A stretch of DNA of 64,000 nt from Periplaneta americana. Its lineage: Eukaryota; Arthropoda; Insecta; Blattodea; Blattidae. The stretch is taken from positions 144,858,204-144,922,203 of the forward strand of contig NC_091126.1 of assembly GCF_040183065.1 (NCBI RefSeq), read 5' to 3'. Numbering within the stretch: position 1 is the stretch's first letter; every line of letters begins with the position of its first letter. The translations under genes and the position numbers were made by a program. This document shows, piece by piece, positions 1-11,757 of this stretch. The notes under the pieces are model-generated. The model saw only the letters and a list, made by a program, of their open reading frames with translations. It ran no database searches and was not told the DNA's origin.

Positions 1-1640
1 AAGCCTTTTGGCCATTGGCTGCTCGTGAACTTGTGGATTGGGAGAGCTGCAGTAGATTTCGGTACATACAAATTTCACTTCTTGATACCATTGCTAATAG
101 GTACAGTATAGGACAAAAATAAATGAACTACATATCGAAAAACCAAAACTTCCTGACATAGTTGGGAGATGTCTGAGGGACCATTTGCTAATCCCTAAGA
201 AAAACTAATACCATCGATTTCAGTCTGAATTTCAGATCGGCAGACACTCAACTTACAATCTACCAGTTTATTCTGAATTGTCTTAGAATAACCTTAAACA
301 GTGGCATGTTCCAAATTATTTTTGAGAGGCTCATTTAGATTACTCACGAACTGTAGCAACCCACGAAACACATCAGGGTTCTTCCAATCGTTTTTTATCA
401 TGTCCCCTAAGGGGAAGTTCATATTGGCCACAAAATTTGATACAATCAATATATTTTTTTTAATAATTTCACGATTTTTTCTCACTTCTTGATTATGTTT
501 GAGAATGTTTGTTCTGTTCGTTTCAATTAATTGCACAGCAGTATTAGTTTTGCCTAACATAGCCAATGATACAACATTTTTCAGGTGAGACTGCGAAGAT
601 TCGTGCATTTTGCTTTTTAGGGGCAAATGTCCTAAATCTGTCACACCACTCCTAGTCCATGCAGCATCACCACCGAAGAGGAGGCAAGGAAAACAAAATA
701 CAGATTTTTTTTTTGTTCACATCCACGTAATCACAAATGCTTAGCGTAAATTTCATTGTTATACTTCCTTACATATATGCACTATTTCGGCTGGATGAAG
801 CTTAAGTAAGATTTAAGTCGGGTAACGGACGACCCTTTAACTTCACTTCATTACATCAATATTCTCCGCAAGGGAAAATTGAGAAAAATAAAATTAATAT
901 TCTGTAATTCACACTCACTCATGCTTGCAAATTTGCACTGGTTAAGTTACGGTATTAAGACGTCACACCAAAGCAACACTCAGATATACTGATGGTCAAC
1001 AATTTTCTAAAACTGGAAAAGAAGTCTCTTTCGTATTTTACGTGCTATATCAAAAGGATTCTACTCGTGCAATCATTTTGAGTTAAGGTAAATATTAAGT
1101 TCTGCTGGAGGCTGGATATATACGTAATAATAAGGCAAAAGATAATATTAATTTCGTTATATTAACTCGATAAGATTCTACAACAATAAGTATGTAAAAG
1201 AAAATAAAAATTTTGTCACTAAGTTTCTAGGGAATAGAGAATCCATTTGACGCAGCATTACAATAGCGGTGTGGGAAAGATCCCTTGTGGCCTGGCTCTG
1301 CAAGCCACTGCAGCGAGATATGGATTTTAAACAGCGGCAGTTTCCCTCTGCTTCCCTTCACCTCTCTACCCCCTGACCCAGCAAGACACACTCTCTATGA
1401 GCTGACCACTCTGCAGATCCCAGGACGACTTTGAATGCAGTGTCAATTCCAATACAGTCGACGCGCAATAAGATTATGCATAAGTTAATAGTACATATTC
1501 CCGGCCAGATAAAATATAAAGCAATTTACCAATAAAAGCTGTAACAATTCTTCTAAAAATTAAAATAAACATTATTTTTATTTTCCTGTCAAAGCAGGGA
1601 GTGCTGCAGCTCCGCAGCTCTTATGGACGAGCCGCCCCTG
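1..1640 (-). mobile_element. hAT transposon copy A (DUF4371 type), cut by the window edge
   Basis: The right edge at 1640 reads ...GAGCCGCCCCTG, whose complement CAGGGGCGGCTC is a typical hAT terminus. The transposase relic at 294-700 runs leftward from it, so 1640 is the 5' end of a minus-strand element. The 3' end lies before base 1. Between 720 and 1600 I see only AT-rich non-coding DNA belonging to the element's 5' region. The target duplication cannot be checked because one end is missing. Confidence 0.6.
294..700 (-). pseudogene. hAT transposase fragment: TTF zinc finger plus start of DUF4371
   Basis: Minus-strand translation gives a TTF-type zinc-finger core (FCFPCLLFGGDAAWTRSG), then DLGHLPLKSKMHESSQSHLKN, then the DUF4371 start with the HNQEVRKNREIIKKN helix. 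This order is that of ZMYM1-like hAT transposases of insects. The RNase-H catalytic region and the C-terminal dimerisation domain are not present in the window. The zinc finger is separated from an upstream cysteine stretch (CDYVDVNKKK) by a frameshift in an A run near 700-710. The protein is not functional as it stands. Confidence 0.8.
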
Positions 1641-2071
1641 CTTTTAGCCTTTACTCTACCAGTGAAAATAAAACATTCTACAAAACATTCTACTTTTAAA
1701 TAAAATTGCAGGTCGCTGCTATAGCTTTGCTGTCATCAGTAATTTAGTACAGACTTAGAACCAACTTTCACGCATAATGCGCGAGTCACCCGCAATTAGC
1801 CTACAATTCCGCTCTTCCACATCGACACATGTAGGCCTAATAACCGGGATTTAGAATAATAAGATTAGGCCTACTGTGGAAAAAAACAAAGTTTATTACT
1901 CGCAGACAAGTCTATTTCCGTGACTTTCTGCTACTGCCGCCACAGCCACTACCACCACCACTATTATAGGCCTATTTTTTTTAACTGTGAAAATATTATT
2001 TCCCTGTATAGAAGTTTATAGGTCTAAGAGAAATAGTACGTTTCTGCACCCGAAAGACGATAATACAATGT
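1641..2071. other. AT-rich spacer between two hAT elements
   Basis: No open frame, RNA gene or repeat boundary is visible. A short CCACCACCACTATTATAGG stretch is simple-sequence-like. Confidence 0.5.
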
Positions 2072-2143
2072 ATTCTAACCAGTGGCGTGTGTTGATAAAT
2101 AATCCTGGTGGTGCATAAATATTTATTATGATTATGATTATCA

Positions 2144-2144
<1 letters not shown>

Positions 2145-2212
<68 letters not shown>
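2145..2212. repeat. (TTA)n microsatellite
   Basis: Uninterrupted TTA repeat of about 22 units inside hAT copy B. Confidence 0.95.
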
Positions 2213-2213
<1 letters not shown>

Positions 2214-2505
2214 GGTACTAACTACTACATAACTTCCAACATATGTTACGTAGGTATAGATTTACATAATTTTGTTAGTCAAGGAATTACAGTTAATTAG
2301 TTTCCTATGTAGGTCCAGTAATAGCAAAGTAAAGTGTTCAATTTCTATTGCAGCACACCGTCAATAATATTGTTTTCGCTATATTGTGTTTTATAACACA
2401 GTTCACACGTTCACAAGCATTCGATACGTGTGTCGTCTCATCAGCCTTAACTGCTAAAAAGTCAGCAGTTTTCTCTATTTCTTTGAAATCTCATCATGGC
2501 ATACA

Positions 2506-3100
2506 TCAAAATGGCTTGAAGGACTTCGTTCTGTATAGTGTTTGATGTGCTCTTAAACATTGTTCCTCTTTCCAAATGTTCCTTAAGAGTGCGTCTAATT
2601 CAGAACTGAAATTGATGAGGCCAAGAAAAATACTAGCGTTTAAAGATGAGTTTCCATCTTCGTGACCTCTTAAAGCCAACTCAAAAGCTCCACAAAACCG
2701 CACGCACATACTGTATCTGTTCTTGGTAACTTTATCATTGTGAAATGCAACAATCCATTTAATCCAATTGTGTCTGTATGTTTGTTCCACCCAACACTGC
2801 TAATTTAACATTATTGTTGATGTGTGCAGTTGAAGAATCGTGTTTTTTAATTCTTTCATTCATGTGCTTCAAATCAATCATATCTGCAGAACGATAATCA
2901 AAATTATTTAGTTACTACGCACAGTCCTAAATTCAAACAGAAAAATAAATAAAATTCATAAAACGTACTTGTCTTATTTTTGTCAGTAAATGTTCGCCGT
3001 TGAACAACAGACAAGGAAAACAAAATACAGCATCTTTTATATTGCAGTCGCATATTGCATTTTTCGTAAGTCCGAATGTTGAATTTTCTTGCCACTTCTC
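2506..3100 (-). pseudogene. hAT transposase fragment in copy B
   Basis: The minus-strand reading near 3000-3070 gives a zinc finger (CDCNIKDAVFCFPCLLFNGE). After a gap, 2506-2790 gives FHNDKVTKNRYSMCVRFCGAFELALRGHEDGNSSLNASIFLGL, the start of a DUF4371 domain. The consensus family continues into an RNase-H-like catalytic core and a hAT dimerisation region, neither of which is here. At least one frameshift and one deletion separate the two recognisable blocks. It belongs to the same family as copies A and C. Confidence 0.8.
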
Positions 3101-3577
3101 TATTACTGTTCTTCGTCACTTATAATTTTAATTCATGTGTAGGTCTACCCATCTTCTTTATTTTGATCTTTTCGTGTAAAGGTCTTATAGAAAATTACAC
3201 ATTTAAAAGATTTTACACACTATTCATTGTAACATTATGATGGAACGAGCTTGAGAACATATCTGAAAGTGCTCCTAACCCCTCCTACGCACACTGTACT
3301 GCCTCCCTCCCATGCTCCAAAGCTGCCAGTGAAACAGTACTACTGCGCATGCTCGAATGGAACAGTGTGCCGCAAGTGTCGAGCGGTAAACGTAAGTCCC
3401 AGGCGTCAACAAGAACAGTACACATGCAGTGTTATTTTTACATAGTATTATAATAAAGAATTATGTCGCTCACATAGTCTACTGCAGCTCATTGATATAA
3501 ATTTAAAAACATGTGTTATTTGAAGAGGTGGTGCACTGTTCCTGTGCTCCTTAAGAGAAATCGCCACTGATTCTAAC

Positions 3578-4122
3578 CAACATAATATTTAGACCTACAT
3601 TTGTCCTTCAGGCGAATGTTTAACTTTTTTTTTCCTTGCTCGGCATGTATTGCAAAAGCCCCATCTAACTGACATGTGTGTATGAGGGGAAAGGACTACC
3701 TTGCCAGCTGCTTTGTAAACACTGTATTATTTTGTATGTGCTTAACTTCAGAGTAAATGTGCCTCAACTTCGAAGTCTAGTAATTATGTAGGCCTACAGA
3801 ACAGAAACACAGATAACCATTTCTCTCAAATGTTGGAATACATCGAAAAAGTAGTTCTAATTTTTTATGACGACGCTGCTACTACTCCAGCATGAGCACC
3901 ACTGAAAACCAAAATACACAATACAGACGAGTCAAGCCGCACGTGTACGGTAGAGGTGGGGGAAGAAGACGCAGTTTCGTTGTCAGTACTACTAAACAAC
4001 GAGACGGCATTAATGGAATCCAGTGTACTAGGTTTGGTTACAAAGTAAATATAGCATTTATATTTGACCCATAATTTTATAAAGAAAAAGAAAGTTCTTA
4101 GTTAAAATACAAAAATATAAAA
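3578..4122. other. Spacer with no firm gene
   Basis: A 60-codon plus-strand frame starts with ATG at 3892 (MSTTENQNTQYRRVKPHVYG) and is arginine/glycine-rich. A possible splice donor (AAAGTAAAT) follows near 4045. I recognise no family and have no independent support, so I do not call it a gene. Confidence 0.3.
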
Positions 4123-4128
4123 TTTATT
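4123..4128 (-). terminator. Poly(A) signal AATAAA for the secreted-protein gene
   Basis: AATAAA on the minus strand lies 78 nt past the stop codon of the 4206-4586 frame. This is a normal distance for an insect mRNA 3' end. Confidence 0.5.
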
Positions 4129-4205
4129 GTTTCTTTGGTGTCGAAGTTACATGCAAATGAAATGTAAGTTTGCTTTCACAATATCAAACACAAAAGGATT
4201 TGAAA

Positions 4206-4586
4206 CTAATTCTGTGTTCGGGAAGGAGATTGTGGAACTGGTTGTTGACTGTTGCAGCCCTTGCAAGGAACCTTCTGTTCACGCTGACTGTCGATGTGTT
4301 GGGAATTAATGTACCAGAAAGGCTGGCGTTCCTTTGGCCACGATGCCACCCTGTTGACAATCTCAGGATCTCGAAAAGATTCTTCTGTGACAGGAGTATT
4401 AGTGCTGGCTGTATTGGTGTCTCCAAAGCGATTATCAACGTTTGTGTCGTCACCTCCACCAAATCGAGAAAGAACTTGTGGGTAAGACTGTTTCCTGTTC
4501 CCAGCATAAAAGGAAGTCTGCGGGAAGGCCATTGCTGTTACAGCGATGATGAGTATACAAATGCTGGTTTCGATTCTCTGTAACAT
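4206..4586 (-). CDS. Small secreted protein of unknown function (126 residues)
   Basis: The minus-strand frame starts with ATG at 4586 (a longer reading would need a TTG start). It opens MLQRIETSICILIIAVTAMA, a positively charged start followed by a hydrophobic core and an AMA cleavage site before FPQ, which makes a good signal peptide. The mature part is hydrophilic and rich in N, T, S and Q. It has one distinctive block (NRVASWPKERQPFWYINSQH) and only two cysteines in a CKGC pair near the end. The WP..RQPFWYIN block reminds me of small secreted insect proteins, but I cannot name the family. The poly(A) signal at 4123-4128 supports a real 3' end. An upstream 5' exon cannot be excluded. No transposon signature overlaps it, unlike nearly every other frame here. 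The antisense frames over the same bases are shadows. Confidence 0.6.
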   Translation of the reverse strand: MLQRIETSICILIIAVTAMAFPQTSFYAGNRKQSYPQVLSRFGGGDDTNVDNRFGDTNTASTNTPVTEESFRDPEIVNRVASWPKERQPFWYINSQHIDSQREQKVPCKGCNSQQPVPQSPSRTQN

Positions 4587-4810
4587 CAAAATTGCAGATT
4601 AAGTGACACTGGTTCAGTTAAACCTTTATTATCTATGTCTGATGCTACATAAAACATAAATATTGCTGGAGAACTTTTGTACCATAATTTTACCAAATTA
4701 ATCTGTCGAAATCACTCATTTTAAGTTGGTAAAATTATAATTTCATCGGGAAAACATTCTACAGAAAGCGTATCCGTAACTAAGGACATTCCCAGAACTG
4801 CTGCCTTCCT

Positions 4811-5049
4811 ATATCGTCGTTGTTCCTGCAATAACTCCTATGTTAGGAAGAAAAAACACATTTATATTCATCCTATGGCAGCCATACATAGGAGACTGTG
4901 AATTCTTACATTTTCGAAACAAAGAAATATGATTACATATAGGAGATTTTATTATTTGCTGTATCACTATTTAAGTTATTTAATAGAGCAAAAATCTGAA
5001 AATCGATAAATATGTCACGTAGGAGTAATTGCAGGAACAACGACGATAT
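4811..5049. mobile_element. MITE, ATATCGTCGTTG family, copy 1
   Basis: A 239-bp non-coding unit whose ends are inverted repeats of about 33 bp (ATATCGTCGTTGTTCCTGCA... and its complement). It has an AT-rich middle with CATAGGAGACTGTGAATTC. The same sequence occurs at 15833-16090. There is no coding capacity, so it must be mobilised in trans. Confidence 0.8.
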
Positions 5050-5084
5050 GCTTTGACTATTCTTTACAATAAAATTGCATGCTA

Positions 5085-5532
5085 ATCTATTTTCCGGCTT
5101 ATAAGACACGCTTTCCTTTCTTTGAAAATAGGTCTGATAAACAGGGCGCGTCTTATACGCCGATACCAAGATTGTGAATGGGTCAAAGCTTCATGGGATG
5201 CTGTGAAAACTGATGTAGTGGTTAAGTCATTTAAGAGGTGTGGCATTGGTAATGCACTGGATGGTTTGTTTTATGATTACTCAAGTTCTGATTTAGAAGA
5301 TGTTTCAAGTGGCTCTTCATTTAGCTCTGGAGATGAAAATCTGGGTTTTGACGAAGAAGATTAAAATATATTCTTCCCTAGCTAGATTAGGTATTTAATT
5401 AAATAGACCTACGTATTACTTTATATTCGAAATACTGTAAATTTATTATAATATTCAATGATAAAATTTTTCTCTCAAAAATGTGTAGGCCTACAAAAAA
5501 CAGTGGTGCGTCTTATACGCGGAAAATACGGT
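5085..5532 (+). pseudogene. pogo-type transposase C-terminus with a terminal repeat
   Basis: The frame 5122-5364 encodes CEWVKASWDAVKTDVVVKSF, then KRCGIGNALDG and an acidic serine-rich tail (SSDLEDVSSG...DEED) ending in a proper stop. W..AW..V....I..SFKKCGI.NALDG is the C-terminal signature of pogo/Tigger transposases. The 3' side ends GCGTCTTATACGCGGAAAATACGGTA (5507-5532), an element terminus. A decayed counterpart (TTCCGGCTTATAAGACACGC) lies at about 5091. The DNA-binding and DDE domains are absent, so this is a short remnant. Confidence 0.75.
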
Positions 5533-6375
5533 AAATAAAAATATTGTGGTAATGTAAATTTCATCCAAGGGGGCTGTTAACCTTTTATAAATATCTCAAT
5601 TTCCTCCGGTTTACTAGAGACTTTGTACGTAAATTGCCTCCTATTTGCTTATGATGTCGAATATTCAAATTCGCCATTGAGTGCATCTTGCACGGTACTG
5701 CTTGTTCATTCGCCGAAATGATGTCATTCAATAGAAAACTTTTCAGCGTCACCCATCCAAATATTTATCACGTAATTGAAGTTTTCAAACAAATACAGAG
5801 CGACACCTAGAAACCTGGGCAAAAGAAATAAATCTGTTTTGCGCAAAGAATTATTTTCACGAAATGAAATACTTGCACTTCGGCAGAAACAGATTACTCG
5901 ACTTGAGTTCGTAAGGGCTGTTAGTTAGAAATTCCCGCCTATTTAAAGAAGACAATCAGTGATTAATATTTTGAACACATTTTAAATTTTAAGACTAAGT
6001 TTTTCTAACTGAAGCTGACCAATATTTTAATCATATTGAACCACCTTTTTAACCGTGCCAGTAATTTGTGCGCATTATGCACGGAAACCTATATTACTGA
6101 CAGTCCTAAGTCTACAATTTGGAAGGAAAATGTTGGCCCTGATCACTTAAAAAAGATTAATCAGTCTAATGGACTTTCAACACAACATTTGTATCAATTT
6201 CACTATGCTGCTATCTAGCGACTGCAAAAGAAATCACGTTATAACTCTTATGGAATTGCATGAGGTAATATCTTGCAACTGTACTTCCATACGGCGGTCG
6301 TTAACAAAAAAAATAATTTTCGACAGTGGAGGTTCTTTTTATGTTGCATTTAATAACATGAGAATGGCCAATCTG

Positions 6376-6437
<62 letters not shown>

Positions 6438-7680
6438 GGGATGTTGGTTACAGTGGTGTACTGTATTTACAAACGGGAATCACGTTCGTTTTCTAAGGTA
6501 AAGAGGAGGCAATTTACGTACCCTAGTTCATGTAAACAGGAGGCTATTTACAGTCTCTGGAAATGTTTCCTTTCTCATAAAATTACAAAGGAAATAAAAT
6601 GATGTGAAAAATGTTAATCTCTAGATGATGGAAATAGTTGCATGTTTTCAGTTTCTCTTATAACATCGAAAGTTAACTTATTTTTTATATCTCTAAGCGT
6701 GTTCTCTCCTTTTATATAGCTTCTTTTCTGAAAATCATTTGGCTAATTCATATATAGTCTACACTGGAAAGGAAAGTATTACATTTGCTTGTGAGATATG
6801 ATTCCTATAAGTATGGCGAAAAATGAAAGTATAACAACTTGTTCCTTTGCAAACGATTATTAAAAAAAAAGACATTTTGCGTTAACATTTTGATTGCAAA
6901 TTTCATTAAATTAATCTATATATAGTCTACGATTTTTTTAACGTAGTGTAAAGTAAAGTGATTAAGACCATATTTAATAGTCAGCAAAGTGAAAAAGCAC
7001 GTAGTGCCACTATGTGTTGCAACGTTGCTACATGTTGCATTTAATTTTCCGAAACATTACAAATTCTCAATAGATTATTAATCATATCAAAAACATCATC
7101 TTACAAAATTTGCTCGTCATGTTCTGATTATAATCCTATATACACGTAGAAGAAAATGTACTACTAAGTTGACGGCAGTGAATAATATTACGCTAAAGGA
7201 AAAAAAAAAAAAAAAATTCACTGCTGTAAAAAGTGTACGTTTTTTCGAAAGAAACTTGACTATTCATCATCTGAGTCGGAATCGTTTCGAACACAGATAG
7301 CGTAAATAACATTATATCGAATTTCAGCAGAACGCAATAGGCCTATACCGGTATCCATAAACGCATCATCATTTAGCACACATCACAGAAACGCATTTCC
7401 TGACTCAAAGTTGCTCAATTAGGAATAATTTACACTGCAATGGTGATGAAAATGCCATAAGCAAATTTGATATGAATCTGTGGATGAATTGAAACAGCGT
7501 GTTAAAAAATCATTGTAATAGTTGACGAGTCTACCGCTATTTCTGTCACAAAATATGTGCTCGTGTGTGTAGAGTATTTTGATGAAAATCGCATGAAAAT
7601 ACAGATATTTTGGCAGTTGTGTTAGGTCTGCAACTAAAGAAAATGCAGAGGCCGCGCATGAGGCAGCTACCGCCAATCTT
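5533..7680. other. AT-rich non-coding stretch
   Basis: It holds one (TA)n tract and an A run at 7200-7217. No protein family or repeat boundary is recognisable. The longest frame (7419-7688, minus) matches nothing I know. Confidence 0.5.
6380..6434. repeat. (TA)n microsatellite
   Basis: About 27 uninterrupted TA units. Confidence 0.95.
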
Positions 7681-7684
7681 TTGT

Positions 7685-7940
7685 ACAAAGTTCTACAAAA
7701 TTTTATAACCGAAAATAATATTTCATGTTAAAATATAGTAGGCTTTGCATCAAACGGAAGCAACGCAATGATAGTGAAAGATAATTCCGTGAGGATACTA
7801 CAAAAATGATTTCCTGGTAATTTTAATACAAAGGTGTTTATGTAGCATCGATGCTAAAGTCTGTTTAATTTCCTCGAATGCAATTGGAAGTTCAAAGAAT
7901 CTAAGAAATTGCACACTGAGAAAGTTGTACGAACTAAATA
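7685..7940 (+). pseudogene. hAT transposase fragment (catalytic-region remnant)
   Basis: The plus-strand reading FYNFITENNIS, then NIVGFASNGSNAMIVKDNSV, then a decayed FPGNF..KVF block and KFKES resembles the hAT stretch around IVGFASDG.NAMMG...S...F. Several stops are present. It is a short orphan fragment with no termini seen on either side. Confidence 0.5.
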
Positions 7941-8189
7941 TTAAAAAAATACAGTTGGATTGTAATTATTCAGTTTGTTGAATTGCAAGAGTTTTAGCAC
8001 ACTGAACCTCCCAATATATTGTTACTATCACAAACAGATGACTAAATATTAAGCTGGGTTTCACTTACAGTATCCTAGATCACAAACTATTTTTATTCCA
8101 ACGTGGAAATAAGAAAGACTACACCGCTGAGCAATTGGTTGGTCACTAAATGAAAACTTTATATCAGTTATGGTAACAATTGTTATTAG

Positions 8190-8380
8190 AGGAGAAAAAC
8201 TTGCTCCAGCCCCGGGGATCGAACACGGGTCCTTGGTTCTACGTACCAAGCACTCTAACCATTGAGCTACGCCCAAGTTCAACTCACAGCACCGGATCGA
8301 ATCCCTCTCCTCTAGTGTTTTTCCCTTTGTGGCCTGACTCCATGTTCGACATATATGTTGACATATATTCTGTAGGTCCA
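8190..8380 (-). mobile_element. tRNA-derived SINE, ACGTAGA-loop type
   Basis: The minus strand has a polymerase III A box (GTAGCTCAATGGTTAGAG) and a B box (GTGTTCGATCCCC) at tRNA spacing. The anticodon-like stem CTTGGT/ACCAAG closes the loop ACGTAGA. The acceptor and T stems do not pair properly, so this is not a working tRNA gene. The tail GCAAGTTTTTCTCCTC resembles the tail of the repeat at 51826-51931, which has the same loop. Confidence 0.65.
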
Positions 8381-8713
8381 AAAATTAATCTTTACGTAGA
8401 AAACTTTATGTTTTTAGTTCCTATTTCTTTCATAGAGTTTACCAAAATTTGTGTTTCTCAATTCATTTTTCAACGTGAATATTTGGTAAATTTGCTCCTT
8501 ACATGGAAGACTGGATCATACAAAAATATCTTGCTTAGTTATTCCTCCTCACAATAGTCTACAACAGAACTGACCTAGCAGACGTAGATCGAACAGATTC
8601 GTTCCAATTTATGCCATACAATCAAATGTACTAGTTGAGAATGTGAGTTTTGGATTTTATGTGCCAACAGAAACATATTTCACAATAAATAAAAATAACA
8701 AACGGACTTTTAC

Positions 8714-8900
8714 CAGTCTAGTATATAAAGTCACGAAGCTCAATACGTAGGAAATATGCATCCGTAGATAGTAGCTAACCACTAGGATCGCTACTATCGC
8801 CTCATTACAGACAGTGGGAAATAGTACCGGCACAGTCTATTGTTTCTAATACTCTAATCACCTCAAGTTTCGTGACTGTACGAGCATATACTAGACTGTG
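8714..8900. mobile_element. MITE, CAGTCTAGTATA family, copy 1
   Basis: The ends are inverted (CAGTCTAGTATA... and ...TATACTAGACTGTG). The interior contains AAGCTCAATACGTAG, CACTAGGATCGCTA and CAGTCTATTGTTTCTA, all shared with the copies at 18669, 34787 and 61098. It is flanked by the 7-bp direct repeat CTTTTAC (8707-8713 and 8901-8907). Confidence 0.8.
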
Positions 8901-8907
8901 CTTTTAC

Positions 8908-9147
8908 TGTAAAGTGCAGTAGTTTGTAACATTTTAAAGTTTTGAATTGCTGTCTAACAAAATTACAATTCCCCAACTCGGTTAAGAAAGAAATTACATC
9001 AAAGTAATCTACAGTCGGCGTTGTAATGCTCGCTGTCAAATGTTGAACAATTGTGTGAATAAATTAAATGCATGTATTGACAAGCAGAAGAAAGATCATG
9101 AGGACAACCACGCCATTATTGATGATTTTTGCAGTAAGTCGTTTGAA

Positions 9148-9199
<52 letters not shown>

Positions 9200-9749
9200 T
9201 CTATCATCCTAACCCTAAATACGTTAATTATAGGTTAAATTATGGCAAGTTTTGTGACTATATATGATAATTTTGTCTTCCAAGGTTGGCAAACCTGGTT
9301 CAGATATTTCTGATGTTTGTTGTTTCCAATATCATATTATCGAACCAACTATAGATTAATTTTCTTGAGAAAGAAATAGTAGTTGTACATATTATGATAT
9401 TATTTTGAGTCATTTTGAGTGCATACATGTGTACTAGGCAAATACATTGATGCACATGTATGCTATTTGTTAATATATTTTCATAAAAAGGAATGAAAAT
9501 AGATGACATTGTTACAACTTTAGTTTATGCCTGATTCTAAATTGCCCGGTTGCGGCTCCGTTAGACAGCATGCCATGCCAAAATTCAATTTAATACAGAC
9601 TGTGAAGGGTTTCATTAAATCACATAGAAAAGTTTATATGGATAAATTAATATTCTACAATAATGAACACATTATTATTACTTTTATCGATATTTGAATA
9701 TATTACATAATAGATCTAAGCATGACATTTAAATTTTAAACATTTTCCA
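8908..9749. other. Non-coding, with an (ATT)n tract at 9147-9200
   Basis: A short frame starting at 9040 is carried by the ATT tract and is not considered real. Nothing else is recognised. Confidence 0.5.
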
Positions 9750-10700
9750 GTATATATTTAAATGTAATGATTTACACACTAACTAATTTCGATTTTATTA
9801 GCACAGTTCAGGCTTCCATTGTATTTTTAAATTTCTAATACATTCTTGTACTTATTGGCCGAATTATATCTTCCCTACTAGACAGCTTTGCTCCTCTTTA
9901 CGGAAATTGCAATATATAAGGCAGATTAAGGTCATTTAAATATTAATTATATCAGAAGATATTAAGTAATTAAAGGAAATAATATTTTACGTTTTTATAT
10001 AACATTATTATAATCGCTGAAATTATGTGAATTTTATGGTACATTTAACACAGCAGAATCCCGATCTCAATATATTTAAATTCTGTTTAATTTAATGTTT
10101 TGCACATTACGAAATTTCGATTCTGTTGGCATGGCTTCGATTTCTATTATATTTTTCAGTTTTTTTTTTTTTTTAACTTTCTTGAATTCATAAACCGAAT
10201 TATTAGCTATATCATTCCTACTAGACAGCTTTGCTGTTCTTTGCGGCAATTGCAATATATAAGCTACTTTAAGGTCAATAAAACATTAATTACATCACGA
10301 AAAAATATTTTACATTTTGACATAACATCATCGCCAAACCAGTGAAGATTTTATGATGTATTTAACGCAGCAAAATCCCGTGCTCTGTGTCAATTTCAAG
10401 CTTTATATATTATGTAATTTTGATTCTGATAGCATTATTTCGGCTTGCATTATATTTTATTTTTTAGTATTTGTAGGCTGAATTATATATTCCTTACTAG
10501 AGAACTTTCCTCCTCTTTACGATAGTTGCGATACATAAGCTAGATTAAAGTACCGCTAACTATCTTATTAACCACATCAAATCACATTGTTAAAAAACCT
10601 AAATAATATTTCACATTTTGACATAACATTTTTATCATAGCCGAAGCAGTGTAGAATTTTATGGTACAATTGACACAGCAAATTCCCGTTCCTATTAGTT
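9750..10700. repeat. Degenerate tandem repeat, three units of about 310 bp
   Basis: Landmarks recur in order. CCTACTAGACAGCTTTGCT occurs near 9873 and 10217, and a decayed form near 10493. TTGCAATATATAAG occurs near 9907 and 10250, with TTGCGATACATAAG near 10527. CAGCAGAATCCCG near 10051 recurs as CAGCAAAATCCCG near 10367 and CAGCAAATTCCCG near 10675. Units have diverged with small indels. No coding potential is visible. Confidence 0.75.
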
Positions 10701-11265
10701 TTAATTTCTGTCGTTATTTCCCAATAGACTTTTTACTAAAAATTCAACATTCGATTAATTTGTATCTCGGCCGTGTAAAGTCGATCGTGGAATGTATACA
10801 GAGTGCAAGTGACTTACCATTCTGATCGTCGTGAGGCGCTGCGACTGTGCCTGATCCAAGATCGCAGCGACATAAATACCTACAACCGTGACGCGTCTAG
10901 TGACGTCACTCCGGATGGAGTTTCCCAGGCGGGAAGCTAAAGAATTACTCATTATAAAGAGAAAACGTAGGATGCGTTGTCAAGATGAGTATACGTTTTT
11001 TATTTTTTAATATGAAATGTTAACTGTAGCATATATAATTATTTTGTATTAATAAATTACAATTGCATGTAGATATTAGATGTAATTGTTGTTTCCGATT
11101 AAATAACGTGTTAAATAATAAGTTACACTATTCATTTAACTTAACCTAAATCATAATTCATATTAATTTTAATATATCCACATATCTAATCATTTTTAGA
11201 GTACAAAACACCTACTCGATTTCGTTTTTTCTTTTACCCTTGCACAATTAGTTTGGTGATTGTAA
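10701..11265. other. AT-rich non-coding stretch
   Basis: Nothing recognised apart from a slightly GC-richer patch at 10770-10940 with no open family match. Confidence 0.4.
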
Positions 11266-11380
11266 GAGATAGAGATAGATAGAGAAAGAGAGAGCTTTCC
11301 TTTCCTTACCTTTCCCCCTTCCTTTCCTTTTCCTTCTCCTCTCCTCTCCACTCCTCTCCCCCCTCTCTCTCTCTCTCTGA

Positions 11381-11420
<40 letters not shown>

Positions 11421-11510
11421 AAAAAGAAAGAAATAAAGAACTCTCTCTCTCTCTCAGAAAGAAAGAAAGAAAGAAAGGAAGAAAGAAAGAAAGTCTCTCT
11501 TTGATTTTCG
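11266..11510. repeat. Polypurine/polypyrimidine low-complexity tract
   Basis: Alternating blocks of (GA)n, CCTTTCC-like pyrimidines and (GAAA)n. The frame read through it (minus strand, F/S/L-rich) is an artefact of composition. Confidence 0.9.
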
Positions 11511-11757
11511 AATGTTTTTTTTTTTGCACTGGTATGTGAAATTGTGTCAAGTTCTGGTGTCGGCTGTTTCGAAACCTATGGAGCTATAAACTTGTCAACA
11601 CTGCACTGAGACAATAGATGCTGCGTCACGTTATTCTGTTCATCAATTTGGATTTACGAGTTTTATTGTTTCCACAAACCTCACATCGAGACTGGTTAGT
11701 TTCTCAGACGGAAAAGTCTGTTGTTCTTTGTGTAATTGTGCATCTTTTCTCCTTCGT

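Larger units (their letters stand above)
2072..3577 (-). mobile_element. hAT transposon copy B with exact 8-bp target duplication
   Basis: The element spans 2080-3569, about 1.49 kb. It begins CAGTGGCG and ends CGCCACTG. The flanks at 2072-2079 and 3570-3577 are identical (ATTCTAAC), which is the 8-bp duplication expected of the hAT superfamily. Beyond the 8-bp inverted ends, the motif GGTGGTGCA recurs near both termini (about 2108 and 3532). It contains a decayed DUF4371-type transposase fragment on the minus strand and a (TTA)n tract. It is too short for a full transposase, so it is an internally deleted derivative. Confidence 0.85.

Noticed and set aside
4170-4583. Plus-strand frames over 4127-4583 as genes
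   Set aside because: They are antisense shadows of the minus-strand secreted-protein frame, which alone has a signal peptide and a poly(A) signal.
8190-8300. tRNA gene on the minus strand
   Set aside because: A and B boxes are present, but acceptor and T stems do not pair.
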